From Streptococcaceae bacterium (GTDB lineage Bacteria; Bacillota; Bacilli; Lactobacillales; Streptococcaceae), in the NCBI GenBank assembly GCA_031270325.1, contig JAISXW010000020.1:86581-124252 (forward strand): a DNA stretch of 37,672 bases, written 5' to 3'. This document shows positions 18,683 through 26,394 of the stretch, piece by piece. A program made the position numbers and the translations under genes. The notes below the pieces were generated by a model. The model searched no databases, was not told the DNA's origin, and saw nothing but the letters and a program-made list of their open reading frames with translations. Positions within the stretch are counted from its first letter, which is position 1, and every line of letters starts with the position of its first letter.

Positions 18683-19368
18683 ATTTCAAGATTTTGCGCA
18701 TCTTTTAATGCTAAAACCTTGCTTTTTTTATCAATATAATAGGTCAAGCCAGCTTCATCTAATTGACCCGCAAACTCTTTCAAGTCAACTTCTGCTGCGA
18801 CTTCAAATTCAATCACTTCGAGGTCCCAAACTTTCTCAGGATCAGCCAGTAAATCTGGCCCCTCAGCTGCCACATAGCTGATCTGACCAAAAGGCAAGGC
18901 AAACGTTTGATTGGTCTCCCTTAGGCCAAACTGATTGCCATAAAAAGCCAAGCTATCCGTTAAGTTGGGGGTGTTGAGCTGGATTTCCACAACCCTAACG
19001 TCCTGAGAATCTGAGGACACTGGCACGACTTCAAACAAGTCGCCCTCAGGAGAGACGGCTTGAAATCCCTCTGTAAAAGCTGGACTCTCCAAGACAATTT
19101 TGCGTAGTTTTTTGACGCCATCAACCGCACGTGTCCGCATACTTGGAGACTCTTCCAAAATCAGTCTAGCATCTTGGCGAGTTTTTGCCGACTTGCCCCC
19201 TAGAATCGCCAGCGCATTCTCCTCGGAGATGACTTTTAAACCCAATGTTTCCTGATAAAAGGCTAAGTTCAAGTCACGGTTATTCACGCGAATGACCGGC
19301 ACCATCCGATTTACATGTTCAAAAATAGTCTTCATTACCGTCATTTTTCTCTTTCTTTTCTCTCGCAC
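18667..19368 (-). CDS. CppA-like protein (VOC/glyoxalase fold)
   Basis: The 233-residue open frame carries two VOC-type halves: MVPVIRVNNRDLNLAFYQET near the N-terminus and VVEIQLNTPNLTDSLAFYG near residue 123. The layout is that of the streptococcal CppA family, named for reported C3 degradation in pneumococcus. In a dairy or environmental relative a housekeeping role seems as likely. The natural start is probably ATG at 19335 (MKTIFEHVNRM), because the 11 residues before it are a lysine- and arginine-rich run. It is the first gene of a two-gene operon. Confidence 0.8.
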   Translation of the reverse strand: MREKRKRKMTVMKTIFEHVNRMVPVIRVNNRDLNLAFYQETLGLKVISEENALAILGGKSAKTRQDARLILEESPSMRTRAVDGVKKLRKIVLESPAFTEGFQAVSPEGDLFEVVPVSSDSQDVRVVEIQLNTPNLTDSLAFYGNQFGLRETNQTFALPFGQISYVAAEGPDLLADPEKVWDLEVIEFEVAAEVDLKEFAGQLDEAGLTYYIDKKSKVLALKDAQNLEIWFMK

Positions 19369-19526
19369 AGCGCCCTAAGTTCGACACTTGCCTGCTCACA
19401 TCACACCTTTCGGTCTCCGTCATTAACTCGCAACACAACTAGTGCCAGCAACGACAAACCGATCCGGCTAATGAGTCACTGTTTTTGACAAGTCACTCAA
19501 GGTTTGGCATGATCATTTCTCTTTCT

Positions 19527-19555
19527 ATTATAGTCAACTCTTGTCATTTTTACAA
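19527..19555 (-). promoter_or_regulatory. Promoter of the cppA-like operon
   Basis: On the minus strand TTGTAA, 17 bases, TATAAT. The spacing is ideal and the -10 perfect. It lies about 160-190 bases before the start of the cppA-like gene. Confidence 0.7.
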
Positions 19556-19600
19556 AAAATTTGCACCACTATTTAATGTGTCCGTTTGAAAAGACGTGTC

Positions 19601-19769
19601 ATCACACTGTTTTGAGCCAAAGCTCTCCACGCCACGACAAAAGTTGTCTTATGAGTGATTGCTCGTGTTAAATCAAAAGCTTATCCCTGAACGAAGATTT
19701 CAACATGATCAGACCTTGTCTGCAAATACAATGACAAGCAAAATATGCCATCATTTTCATGCGTGTATC
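19601..19769 (+). repeat. Dispersed intergenic element, copy R4
   Basis: Contains CTGTTTTGAGCCAAAGCTC, then CCACGACAAAAG, then CCCTGAACGAAG, AACATGATCAGACCTTGTCT and an end CATTTTCATGCGTG, in the order seen in R6. The left part is missing. It lies upstream of the CPBP gene, whose start is 59 bases beyond its end. Confidence 0.7.
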
Positions 19770-19827
19770 ATCGGTTAAAATCAGACAAACAGTGGTAATT
19801 CTCTAGCAAATGTGTTATCTTGTAATC

Positions 19828-20544
19828 ATGGATTATTTAGAAATCGCTCAAAATCAAGCGACAAAACACGTGATACCCCCACAACACCAAGCGCCGTCAC
19901 AAACTTGGAAAAGCAGAATCTCAGTGATTTGCTTGTTGCTCCTGTGGCAAATCTCCCAACTGGCTAGTTTAATTCCGATCATCAATCAAAAGTACAAACT
20001 CTTCCATTGGCCAGTTGCCCTTTTTGTCATCATCTTTAGTGCCACTGTCATTCTGACTTACCTTTGGGCTAGAAAATACCAGCTGATTCCCAAAATCAGC
20101 TGGCGCTACTTCCCAGTTGGTAAAATTGCGCTAGGCTTGGGATTTGTCTTTGTGGCTGCCCTGATTTCAGGCTTTATCATGACCCTCAGTGGCCACGCAA
20201 CCACTGACAATCAAGCTGCTATGAATGATCTTGGTAGCTCTTTACCCCCAATTGTCTTTATTGCCCTGACAACTTCTGCAGGTTTCTTTGAAGAATTAAT
20301 CTTTCGCGTCAGCCCCTTTGAGTTATTATTCAATCAATGGCCGAAAATTGCGGCGCTTGCAGCTTGGGGCTTATTTACCCTCGCCCATGACCCGACAAAT
20401 CTCCCTAGCTTTATCACCTATGCCTCAATGAGTTTGGTCCTGACTGCCTTTTATTTCAAATATCGCAATTTTTATCTCAACATGGCCATCCATCTTTTAT
20501 GGAATACATTTGTCATCATTGTCTTTTATGCCACGCTTGCTTAA
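19828..20544 (+). CDS. CPBP-family intramembrane metalloprotease
   Basis: A 238-residue, very hydrophobic protein with about seven to eight membrane segments. The three CPBP (Abi) motifs are present: EELIFR at residues 155-160, FTLAHD with His187, and HLLWN with His222 and Asn226. These are the presumed zinc ligands and catalytic glutamates of this membrane protease family, related to Rce1. In lactic acid bacteria such genes often accompany bacteriocin immunity, but no bacteriocin gene is nearby. The open frame extends six codons upstream; I chose ATG at 19828. There is no visible Shine-Dalgarno. Confidence 0.88.
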   Translation: MDYLEIAQNQATKHVIPPQHQAPSQTWKSRISVICLLLLWQISQLASLIPIINQKYKLFHWPVALFVIIFSATVILTYLWARKYQLIPKISWRYFPVGKIALGLGFVFVAALISGFIMTLSGHATTDNQAAMNDLGSSLPPIVFIALTTSAGFFEELIFRVSPFELLFNQWPKIAALAAWGLFTLAHDPTNLPSFITYASMSLVLTAFYFKYRNFYLNMAIHLLWNTFVIIVFYATLA

Positions 20545-20556
20545 CTGACCACCCAG

Positions 20557-20596
20557 ATCAAAAGCTGATGTCGTCATCTGACATCAGCTTTTTGAT
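20557..20596 (+). terminator. Terminator of the CPBP gene
   Basis: A stem of about 16 bp (20557-20572 with 20580-20596; core AAAGCTGATGTC) with a seven-base loop. The T-rich run at 20589-20593 lies in the downstream arm. It starts 12 bases after the stop codon. Confidence 0.8.
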
Positions 20597-20648
20597 GATA
20601 ACCTATTCCGACGGCAATCGTACTGTGACGAGGCTGGGTTGCCGAGGA

Positions 20649-20800
20649 ACAAAGCGCCGCTTTTCCAGCTAACTATCGCGCCTGAGGTCTCGCGCTTGTC
20701 TCTCTGCCACAGTTGTTTTGAGCCAAAGCTCTCCGCTTCACGACAAATTTAATCTATCTGAAGGAACGGCGTGTGTTCAATCGGTTTTATGCCTCTGTCG
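20649..20800 (+). repeat. Dispersed intergenic element, copy R5, abutting the 21-bp T-tract array
   Basis: Contains CAGCTAACTATCGCGCCTGA, GTCTCGCGCTTGTC, GCCACAGTTGTTTTGAGCC, AAAGCTCTCCGCTTCACGAC and an end TTTTATGCCTCTGTCGTG. These align with the middle of R6 and with R7, followed by a shortened right end. The tandem array begins two or three bases after this end. Confidence 0.72.
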
Positions 20801-20802
20801 TG

Positions 20803-21127
20803 ATCGCTTTTATCGAGGTCGGGCTCACTTTTTTCTAGGACGGGCTCACTTTTTTCGAGAACGGCCTAGCTTTTTTCTAGGACGGGCTCACTTTTTGTTA
20901 GAATGACCTAGCTTTTTCTAGGACGGTTTCACTTTTTACGAGAACGGCCTAGCTTTTTTCTAGGTCGCTTTCACTTTTTACGAGAACAGTCTAGCTTTTT
21001 TCTAGGACGCTTTCACTTTTTACGAGAACAGTCTAGCTTTTTCTAGGACGCTTTCACTTTTTACTAGGATAGCCTCGCTTTTTACTCGGATAACCTCGTT
21101 TTTTACTAGGATAGCCTCGTAAAAAGC
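20803..21127. repeat. Tandem array of about 15 units, 21-bp period, phased T-tracts
   Basis: Units start at 20803, 20824, 20845, 20866, 20887, 20908, 20928, 20949, 20970, 20991, 21012, 21033, 21053, 21074 and 21095, with a partial unit at 21116. Thirteen units are 21 bp and two are 20 bp. Each has a run of T (five or six in all but the first unit) preceded by CTMRC or TTCAC and followed by a CTAGGACG- or CGAGAACG-like block. In the middle, CTAGC- and TTCAC-type units alternate. The period equals two helical turns, so the T-tracts face the same side and the DNA should be intrinsically curved. It lies between the convergent 3' ends of the CPBP gene and glpF. The 20-bp units break any reading frame, so it is not coding. 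Confidence 0.9.
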
Positions 21128-21213
21128 AAGACTGGCCACCATTCCGAATGCGGTCTTGTCTGGTTTGGACTACCGCTTACTTCATCAGATGACCAACCCC
21201 TTGGCTGACACTC

Positions 21214-21244
21214 AAAAACCACTCTCAAAAGTTTGAGAGTGGTT
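21214..21244 (-). terminator. Terminator of glpF
   Basis: A 13-bp perfect stem (21217-21229 with 21232-21244; AACCACTCTCAAA and its complement). On the minus strand it is followed by a short T-run (TTTTTGAGTG). It lies 25 bases past the glpF stop. Confidence 0.78.
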
Positions 21245-21268
21245 GCGTTTAAGTCAAGCCTTGTTGGC

Positions 21269-22174
21269 TTATAGGAAGATAATCTTGAACAAAGCAATCG
21301 CTGACACTGCAGCCAAGATTGGTGCGAGGATTGGTGTCCAAGCATACCACCATTTAGAATCGCCTTTGCTTTCGCCAAGGATTGATTTAGGAAGTAAGCT
21401 ATGGAGGATACGAGGACCGAGGTCACGCGCTGGGTTCAGACCCGGACCAGTTGGCCCACCAAGTGAGGCAACCAGTGTCATCACGACTAAACCAAGTACC
21501 AAGTGAGCAACTGCCAGCGACCCTGCGTTACCAGTTGTCAAACCAATAATCCCTTGTTGCAATTTAGTCGCCACGTCCATGTCTGCCACTTTTGGCACAG
21601 CAGCAGTCGTTGTCGCTTGACTTGCCAACAATTTATCAATGGCTGGCGCCACTTCAGCACCAAAGTAGTTCTTAGTCAGACCAAGTGCGCTGAAGAACAA
21701 GACAAATGAGCCGAAGAACTCATTCAGGAAACCATTGATCACAGCGCCACGGCGTGAACCAACTGTGCCATCGTCAATATTATCAATTGTTGAGAAAGCA
21801 CCGAGGATATGGTTGGGGTTAGTCGTTTTCAAGAAGTAAGGGCGGTAAACCGTTACGATAACTGCTTGACCGGCAATTGCGCCGAGGATTTGTGCCACGA
21901 TATATTGTGCCACGTGTGCCCACGGGAAAAGACCAGAAGCAGCCAGACCGATTGTGTAGGCTGGGTTGATGTGGTTGCCTGACACATTACCAAACATCAA
22001 AGCGGGAATCATCACCCCACAGCCATAGCCCCAAGCGATTGTCATCCAGCCTGAAGCGTGTCCTTTAGTCCCTTTGAGGTCAACGTTTGCGACCGCGCCG
22101 TTACCAAGGATAACGAGAATTGCTGTTCCGAGGAATTCAGCAAGGTATTTTGTTGTCCATGTTACGTCCATCAT
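21269..22174 (-). CDS. Aquaglyceroporin (GlpF/Gla family)
   Basis: A 301-residue channel protein with the two pore motifs NPA at residues 70-72 (NHINPAYT) and 247-249 (GLNPARDLGPR). The Asp after the second NPAR favours glycerol conduction. A long loop of about 45 residues (around 170-215) precedes the fifth helix, making it longer than E. coli GlpF. In L. lactis the mixed water/glycerol channel Gla is encoded next to and divergent from pepX; the same arrangement here supports that identity. A GGAG ribosome site is about 12 bases before ATGATG. It is monocistronic. Confidence 0.93.
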   Translation of the reverse strand: MMDVTWTTKYLAEFLGTAILVILGNGAVANVDLKGTKGHASGWMTIAWGYGCGVMIPALMFGNVSGNHINPAYTIGLAASGLFPWAHVAQYIVAQILGAIAGQAVIVTVYRPYFLKTTNPNHILGAFSTIDNIDDGTVGSRRGAVINGFLNEFFGSFVLFFSALGLTKNYFGAEVAPAIDKLLASQATTTAAVPKVADMDVATKLQQGIIGLTTGNAGSLAVAHLVLGLVVMTLVASLGGPTGPGLNPARDLGPRILHSLLPKSILGESKGDSKWWYAWTPILAPILAAVSAIALFKIIFL

Positions 22175-22266
22175 GTTGTGCGTAATCTCCTTTTGTTAAG
22201 TTGACGTGTGGCGGATTGAGCGTTCAAAGCGCCAACACATCAGAGTGAATGATAAGTACCTTTATC

Positions 22267-22295
22267 AGTTTATCAGAAAATGAATACCGTGTAAA
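22267..22295 (-). promoter_or_regulatory. Promoter of glpF
   Basis: On the minus strand TTTACA, 17 bases, TAAACT. The spacing is ideal and both hexamers are fair. The leader to the glpF start is about 85 bases. Confidence 0.6.
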
Positions 22296-22300
22296 CCCTT

Positions 22301-22314
22301 GGCAAACGCTTTCT
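22301..22314. promoter_or_regulatory. Possible cre (CcpA-binding) site upstream of glpF
   Basis: On the minus strand AGAAAGCGTTTGCC fits the cre consensus TGWAANCGNTNWCA with three mismatches. It lies just upstream of the -35. Carbon catabolite control of a glycerol channel is plausible, but the match is weak. Confidence 0.3.
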
Positions 22315-22357
22315 TGAAAACTTTAAGGTCGAGTTAAGACCTTTCCCTTGACATTTT

Positions 22358-22366
22358 TGGTATAAT
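22358..22366 (+). promoter_or_regulatory. Extended -10 promoter reading toward pepX
   Basis: TGGTATAAT is a perfect extended -10; no good -35 is seen at the usual distance (a TTGACA lies only seven bases upstream). If it drives pepX, the mRNA leader is about 500 bases and contains the whole element R6. Confidence 0.6.
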
Positions 22367-22395
22367 TCTAATCACAATACAAGTTCCGGTAGTTC

Positions 22396-22844
22396 ACGAC
22401 AAAGGCATGACGCAATCACAAGATAGTGGCGGTGCCGTTTCAAGCTTTGGCTCAAAACTGCGTGGCGACACGCGCTACACTCTACGATTTCCGAATCCGG
22501 CTTATCAACCGCAACGCCTAGCAAACTAGATAAAATGGCCGCACGAGTGACACTCGCTTACGGCATTTTCCTAAGTTTGTACGGCGCTGAACGCGGTTGA
22601 ACGCCTTTTAAAGAGCTAACTGGCGAGCCTAGGGTCGCGCTCTTGTCTGGAGGCCACAGCTGTTTTGAGCCAAAGCTCTCCACAGCACGTGCCTTACTGA
22701 CTGGGGCTAAATTTTTGACACTTGAGTGATGACTTGTCTGAGGTCAAAAGTTTAGCCCTGAACGCAGCCCCACGACATGATCAGACCTTATCTGAAAATC
22801 CGATCATGTGCCAAAGTGTGCGATCATTTTCATGTCTTTGTCGT
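22396..22844 (+). repeat. Dispersed intergenic element, copy R6 (longest form, inverted ends)
   Basis: The 449-bp copy has inverted ends: ACGACAAAGGCATGA (22396-22410) and TCATGTCTTTGTCGT (22830-22844), 14 of 15 matching. Inside are further inverted pairs. AGCTTTGGCTCAAAAC near 22443 pairs with GTTTTGAGCCAAAGCT near 22663. GGGCTAAATTTTTGAC near 22706 pairs with GTCAAAAGTTTAGCCC near 22745. ACATGATC pairs with GATCATGT near 22778-22809. No open frame of a transposase is present. The nested palindromes would fold into a branched structure if transcribed or single-stranded. Shorter relatives R1-R5 and R7-R9 share the modules in the same order. Confidence 0.82.
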
Positions 22845-22879
22845 CATTCAAGGTCACAACTTATCTAAAGGAAGAAACC

Positions 22880-25219
22880 ATGCGATTTAATCACTTTTCA
22901 ATCATCGACAAGCCGTTCTATCAACAACTGCAAGACCTTTGTGAACTCGGTTTTCAATTTGACCGCAGTCTAACCTACAAAGCCTTACTCTCAAACTGGC
23001 TACTGATAGCGCCAGTTGATCCAACCAGTCTGGCTGTCTCTTCCACCCAAACAGTGTCTGACTTTCTAGCTTCTGATGAGGCTGGCAATCGCGATCTTTT
23101 TTATGGTGTCGGCTTACAATTACTAGGCTTTGTCGCCAATTTTGACTTTCAATTCGCCACTGCCTCGGCATTTGCTGAAAGCCTCAACCTACCTCTTGTG
23201 CCAGCAGATGCTGATTGGACCCGTTCGGAAACCTTGGTCTCAGCCATTTACCTCCTACTCAACTCCCGCCACAAGAAAGGCATGACCTTAGTCGAGCTGT
23301 GGGTCTCTGAGGGCTTGCTCCCTCTGGATCATCACCACCATTTTTTCAATGACAAGGCACTGGCAACCTTTGATACCTCTCAGCTCATCCGAGAGGTCGT
23401 CTATATCGAAAGCCCCGTGGATACACAGGGTCGAGGCAGCTACGACCTGATCAAAGCCGAAATCATTCGCCCACAAGCTGAGGCTCAACTTCCGGTCATC
23501 CTGACTGCAAGCCCCTATCATTTTGGGACGAATGACTCGGCTAATGATGCCAAACTCCATGACATGACAGGCGACTTGGCTGATAAAACGCCAGCTTGTA
23601 TCGACCTGACACTTGACCCACTCGTCTTGCCAGATTACCCGCATGACGACCTCCCAGCTGCACCCAACAATCAAGCGACTGAACACTTTACACACGCTTG
23701 GACTTATTCACTCAATGACTACTTCCTCGCACGCGGATTTGCCAGTATCTATGTCGGCAGTGTCGGCACACGTGGTTCAGATGGCTTTCAAAGTTCGGGC
23801 GACTATCAGCAAATCGCCGGCGTGACTGCCGTGATTGACTGGCTAAATGGTCGGGCTCGTGCCTTTACTTCTCGCCAGAAAAGACAGACGCTGACGGCAG
23901 ATTGGGCGACTGGCCGTGTCGCCATGACGGGTAAATCTTATTTGGGAACTTTGGCTTACGGTGCTGCAACGACAGGTATTGAGGGGCTTGAGGTGATCTT
24001 AGCCGAGGCAGGTATCAGCAACTGGTATGACTATTACCGTGAAAATGGCCTTGTCCGCAGCCCCGGCGGTTTCCCCGGAGAAGACCTCGATGTCCTAGCC
24101 GAATGGACCTATTCCCGCAACCTTGAGGCTGCCGATTTTCTGGCGCATAATGCCAGCTACCAACACCAGCTGACCGAGATGAGCCAGCGCTTAGACCGTG
24201 ACTCAGGCGATGTCAATCGCTATTGGCAGGCTCGAAATTACCTCCCAAATGCTGAACAGGTCAAGGCAGATGTCCTCATTGTGCACGGCCTCCAAGACTT
24301 TAATGTGACACCGTCTCATGCCTTTCAGTTTTGGCATGCCCTCCCCGACCATGTGACCAAACACGCCTTTCTCCATCAAGGTAGCCACATTTATATCAAC
24401 CAGTGGCAGTCGCTTGATTTTTCCGAAACAATCAATGCTTACTTTAGTGCGAAATTATTAGACCGTGACCTGACACTTGACCTGCCGCCAATCATCTGGC
24501 AAGCCAACGGCAAGGCGCAGACCTTTGAAAGCCTGTCAACATTTGGCGGCACAGCCCTTGAGACCCTGCCCCTCGGCTGTCCCGCTGACCCTGCTGCTGA
24601 TGATCCTCATGATGATGATGACGGTGCTAATCTCATCACTTTCCAAAATGCCTATGCGCCCGAAACCTTTGACCGCTACGGGCAAGACTTCCACAGGTTT
24701 AAAGCAGACTTGTTTACCGGCAAAGCCAATGCCGCCATCGTGGATCTCCAGCTCCCTCAAGCTGTCCGCCTTAACGGCCAAATCGTGCTCGAGTTAGCTC
24801 TCAAAGTCACGGATCACAAAGGTCTCCTCTCTGCTCAGGTCTTAGACTTTGGGCCTAAGCAACGGCTGGCAGACACTGCCGCACTCCTAGAGCCCAAGAC
24901 CCTCGACCGAGGCCGAAACTTTATGTTAGAAGATTTGCGTGAGCTGCCGCTAGTCGATAAGCCTTATCAGGTCGTCACCAAAGGCTTCCTCAACCTGCAA
25001 AATCGGCAAAGCCTGACAGAGATTAACTCTGTCGTTCCAAACGACTGGTTCACTGTCACACTAGCTTTGCAGCCGACAATTTATGAGTTTGAAGCCGGCG
25101 ACACCCTCCGGCTGATCCTTTATAGCACTGATTTTGAACACACCATTCGTGACAATCGAGCCGTCACCTACGACATCAACTTGGACAAGTCACGACTGTA
25201 TCTTCCCAAAACAAAGTAA
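22880..25219 (+). CDS. pepX: Xaa-Pro dipeptidyl-peptidase
   Basis: The 779-residue serine peptidase releases X-Pro dipeptides from peptide N-termini, a key step in using proline-rich casein peptides. The catalytic triad is visible: Ser353 in GKSYLGTLAYG, Asp473 in GLQDFNVTPSHA and His503 in HQGSH. These sit five residues after the known L. lactis positions 348, 468 and 498. The open frame extends 24 codons upstream into the element, but AAAGGAAG before the ATG at 22880 and the family N-terminus MRFNHFSII fix the start. An Asp-rich stretch (DPHDDDDGAN) near residue 575 is unusual. The C26 gene follows after 12 bases. Confidence 0.96.
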   Translation: MRFNHFSIIDKPFYQQLQDLCELGFQFDRSLTYKALLSNWLLIAPVDPTSLAVSSTQTVSDFLASDEAGNRDLFYGVGLQLLGFVANFDFQFATASAFAESLNLPLVPADADWTRSETLVSAIYLLLNSRHKKGMTLVELWVSEGLLPLDHHHHFFNDKALATFDTSQLIREVVYIESPVDTQGRGSYDLIKAEIIRPQAEAQLPVILTASPYHFGTNDSANDAKLHDMTGDLADKTPACIDLTLDPLVLPDYPHDDLPAAPNNQATEHFTHAWTYSLNDYFLARGFASIYVGSVGTRGSDGFQSSGDYQQIAGVTAVIDWLNGRARAFTSRQKRQTLTADWATGRVAMTGKSYLGTLAYGAATTGIEGLEVILAEAGISNWYDYYRENGLVRSPGGFPGEDLDVLAEWTYSRNLEAADFLAHNASYQHQLTEMSQRLDRDSGDVNRYWQARNYLPNAEQVKADVLIVHGLQDFNVTPSHAFQFWHALPDHVTKHAFLHQGSHIYINQWQSLDFSETINAYFSAKLLDRDLTLDLPPIIWQANGKAQTFESLSTFGGTALETLPLGCPADPAADDPHDDDDGANLITFQNAYAPETFDRYGQDFHRFKADLFTGKANAAIVDLQLPQAVRLNGQIVLELALKVTDHKGLLSAQVLDFGPKQRLADTAALLEPKTLDRGRNFMLEDLRELPLVDKPYQVVTKGFLNLQNRQSLTEINSVVPNDWFTVTLALQPTIYEFEAGDTLRLILYSTDFEHTIRDNRAVTYDINLDKSRLYLPKTK

Positions 25220-25231
25220 AGAGGTAACCCC

Positions 25232-25945
25232 ATGACAACTATCGGTATTTTAGGCTCTCAATTTCTGGATACGCCTGAGCTCCCCTTTCATCAATTTCCA
25301 TTGACCTATACCCGCACGGCTTTCATTGATGCCCTACAAAGTGTCGGAGCGACTGTGATTTTGATTCCGATTGATCAGGAGCTTGCCAAACTGCCCGAGC
25401 TGATCGGTCTTATTGACAAGGTGCTCTTGACTGGCGGCGAGGATATCGCCCCTCATTTTTACGGTCAAGACCCCCACCCCTTGCTGAGCAATACCAATGC
25501 CTACCGCGATCAGTTCGAGATTGCTGCGGTTCATGAAGTCATCCGACAAGGCAAGGCGCTATTTGGCGTTTGTCGGGGGCAGCAACTGCTCAATGTCGCC
25601 CTCGGCGGTAGCTTGTATCAAGACCTCAGCCTGTCGGAGACGGCAAAGCTCAAACACTTGCAAGCCCCGACCAAAGCAGAATTTACCAGCCATTTTATCC
25701 AGATCGACCCTCAGTCCAGCCTCAACTTCCTACCCGAGCGCTATCACGTCAACTCCTATCATCATCAAGTGATTGATCGACTAGCCAAGGACCTGACCCC
25801 TATTGCTCAGGCAACTGATGGCGTGATCGAAGCCGTGGAAAACAAGGCCAAGCGTTTACTAGCTGTCCAATGGCACCCCGAAGGGACATGGCATAAAATC
25901 GCCGAAGAACGCCGCCTGTTTGACTATTTTGTCAACCAACTCTAA
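25232..25945 (+). CDS. Class I glutamine amidotransferase-like peptidase C26 (PuuD type)
   Basis: A 237-residue gamma-glutamyl hydrolase family protein. The nucleophile Cys114 is in FGVCRGQQLLNVALGG, and His215 and Glu217 in VQWHPEG complete the triad. KVLLTGGEDIAP near residue 63 is typical of PuuD-like enzymes that split gamma-glutamyl-GABA or related gamma-glutamyl amides. The natural substrate is not clear. It is 12 bases downstream of pepX with an AGAGG ribosome site, so it is cotranscribed, perhaps for breaking down gamma-glutamyl peptides alongside PepX. Confidence 0.9.
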   Translation: MTTIGILGSQFLDTPELPFHQFPLTYTRTAFIDALQSVGATVILIPIDQELAKLPELIGLIDKVLLTGGEDIAPHFYGQDPHPLLSNTNAYRDQFEIAAVHEVIRQGKALFGVCRGQQLLNVALGGSLYQDLSLSETAKLKHLQAPTKAEFTSHFIQIDPQSSLNFLPERYHVNSYHHQVIDRLAKDLTPIAQATDGVIEAVENKAKRLLAVQWHPEGTWHKIAEERRLFDYFVNQL

Positions 25946-25965
25946 AGCCCCAAGCACAGACAAAA

Positions 25966-26010
25966 GACGCCCCGAGCAAATCAGCTGATTTGCTCGGGGC
26001 GTCTGCGTTT
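25966..26010 (+). terminator. Terminator of pepX-C26 operon
   Basis: A 19-bp perfect palindrome (25966-25984 with 25985-26003; GACGCCCCGAGCAAATCAG and its complement), very GC-rich at the base. Only a weak T-run follows (GCGTTTG). It starts 21 bases after the stop codon. Confidence 0.7.
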
Positions 26011-26027
26011 GTGACAAGGGTGCTTGC

Positions 26028-26125
26028 CTTTGCCAAGTCATGTCCATCACTTCGGCAAGTACAGATCTACACTTTGATAAGTCACGGTCAACACTTTGCC
26101 AAGTCATGCGCATCACTTTGGTCAG
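26028..26125. repeat. Tandem array, four 22-bp units plus a partial
   Basis: Units start at 26028, 26050, 26072 and 26094, each exactly 22 bp, with a degenerate partial from 26116. The shared pattern is CTTTGCCAAGTCATG, then variable bases, then ending CA. The fourth unit matches the first at 20 of 22 positions. It lies between the C26 terminator and element copy R7, in a gap between convergent genes. Confidence 0.8.
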
Positions 26126-26129
26126 GTTT

Positions 26130-26272
26130 GGGAGGCCGGTCGTTGCGTTCTGGGTTTTGTCTCAAAACTGCGTGGCGACACGCTTCCAAAGCTACGCTTT
26201 TACAGCTAACTGGCGAGCCTAGGGTCTCGCTCTTGTCTGGATGCCACAGCTGTTTTGATCCAAAGCCCACCA
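26130..26272 (+). repeat. Dispersed intergenic element, copy R7 (middle modules)
   Basis: Contains TTTGTCTCAAAACTGCGTGG, CGACACGC, ACAGCTAACTGGCGAGCCTA, GGGTCTCGCTCTTGTCTGGA and GCCACAGCTGTTTTGATCC. Several blocks are identical to R6 over more than 20 bases. The outer ends with CACGACAAA are missing. The 22-bp array lies immediately upstream. Confidence 0.75.
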
Positions 26273-26344
26273 CTCTTTTCTTGACCTGTTTCGATTGCCT
26301 CAACCTCTCATCTTGGATCAGTTTAACTGCTGGTGTCGCGTGCA

Positions 26345-26380
26345 TATAAAAACTGCACCAGACAGGATGCAGTTTTTTTC
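26345..26380 (-). terminator. Terminator of the pilin gene
   Basis: A 10-bp stem (26348-26357 with 26368-26377; AAAAACTGCA and its complement) with a ten-base loop and T-runs on both strands, so it may work in both directions. It lies 15 bases past the pilin stop codon. Confidence 0.85.
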
Positions 26381-26394
26381 AAGGGAGGGCGTAA

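Larger units (their letters stand above)
19369..19827. other. Intergenic stretch: promoter of the cppA-like gene and element copy R4
   Basis: No gene seen. The segment between the divergent cppA-like and CPBP genes holds the minus-strand promoter at 19527-19555 and element copy R4 at 19601-19769. Bases 19369-19500 show no recognisable feature. No convincing Shine-Dalgarno precedes the CPBP start. Confidence 0.6.
22175..22879. other. Divergent promoter region between glpF and pepX with full-length element R6
   Basis: No gene seen. The first 190 bases hold the glpF promoter and a possible CcpA site on the minus strand and an extended -10 promoter on the plus strand. Bases 22396-22844 are the longest copy of the dispersed element. 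The pepX ribosome site (AAAGGAAG) lies just before 22880. Confidence 0.7.

Noticed and set aside
20803..21127. CRISPR or coding repeat in the T-tract array
   Set aside because: No spacer-repeat pattern; two 20-bp units break every frame; the open frame at 20718-20906 has no ribosome site.
22396..22844. An insertion sequence with its own transposase
   Set aside because: The 449-bp copy has inverted ends but no open frame of useful length or DDE pattern inside; it can at most be a non-autonomous element.
23288..23695. 135-residue minus-strand open frame within pepX
   Set aside because: Antisense shadow of pepX, which has a complete catalytic triad in the plus frame.
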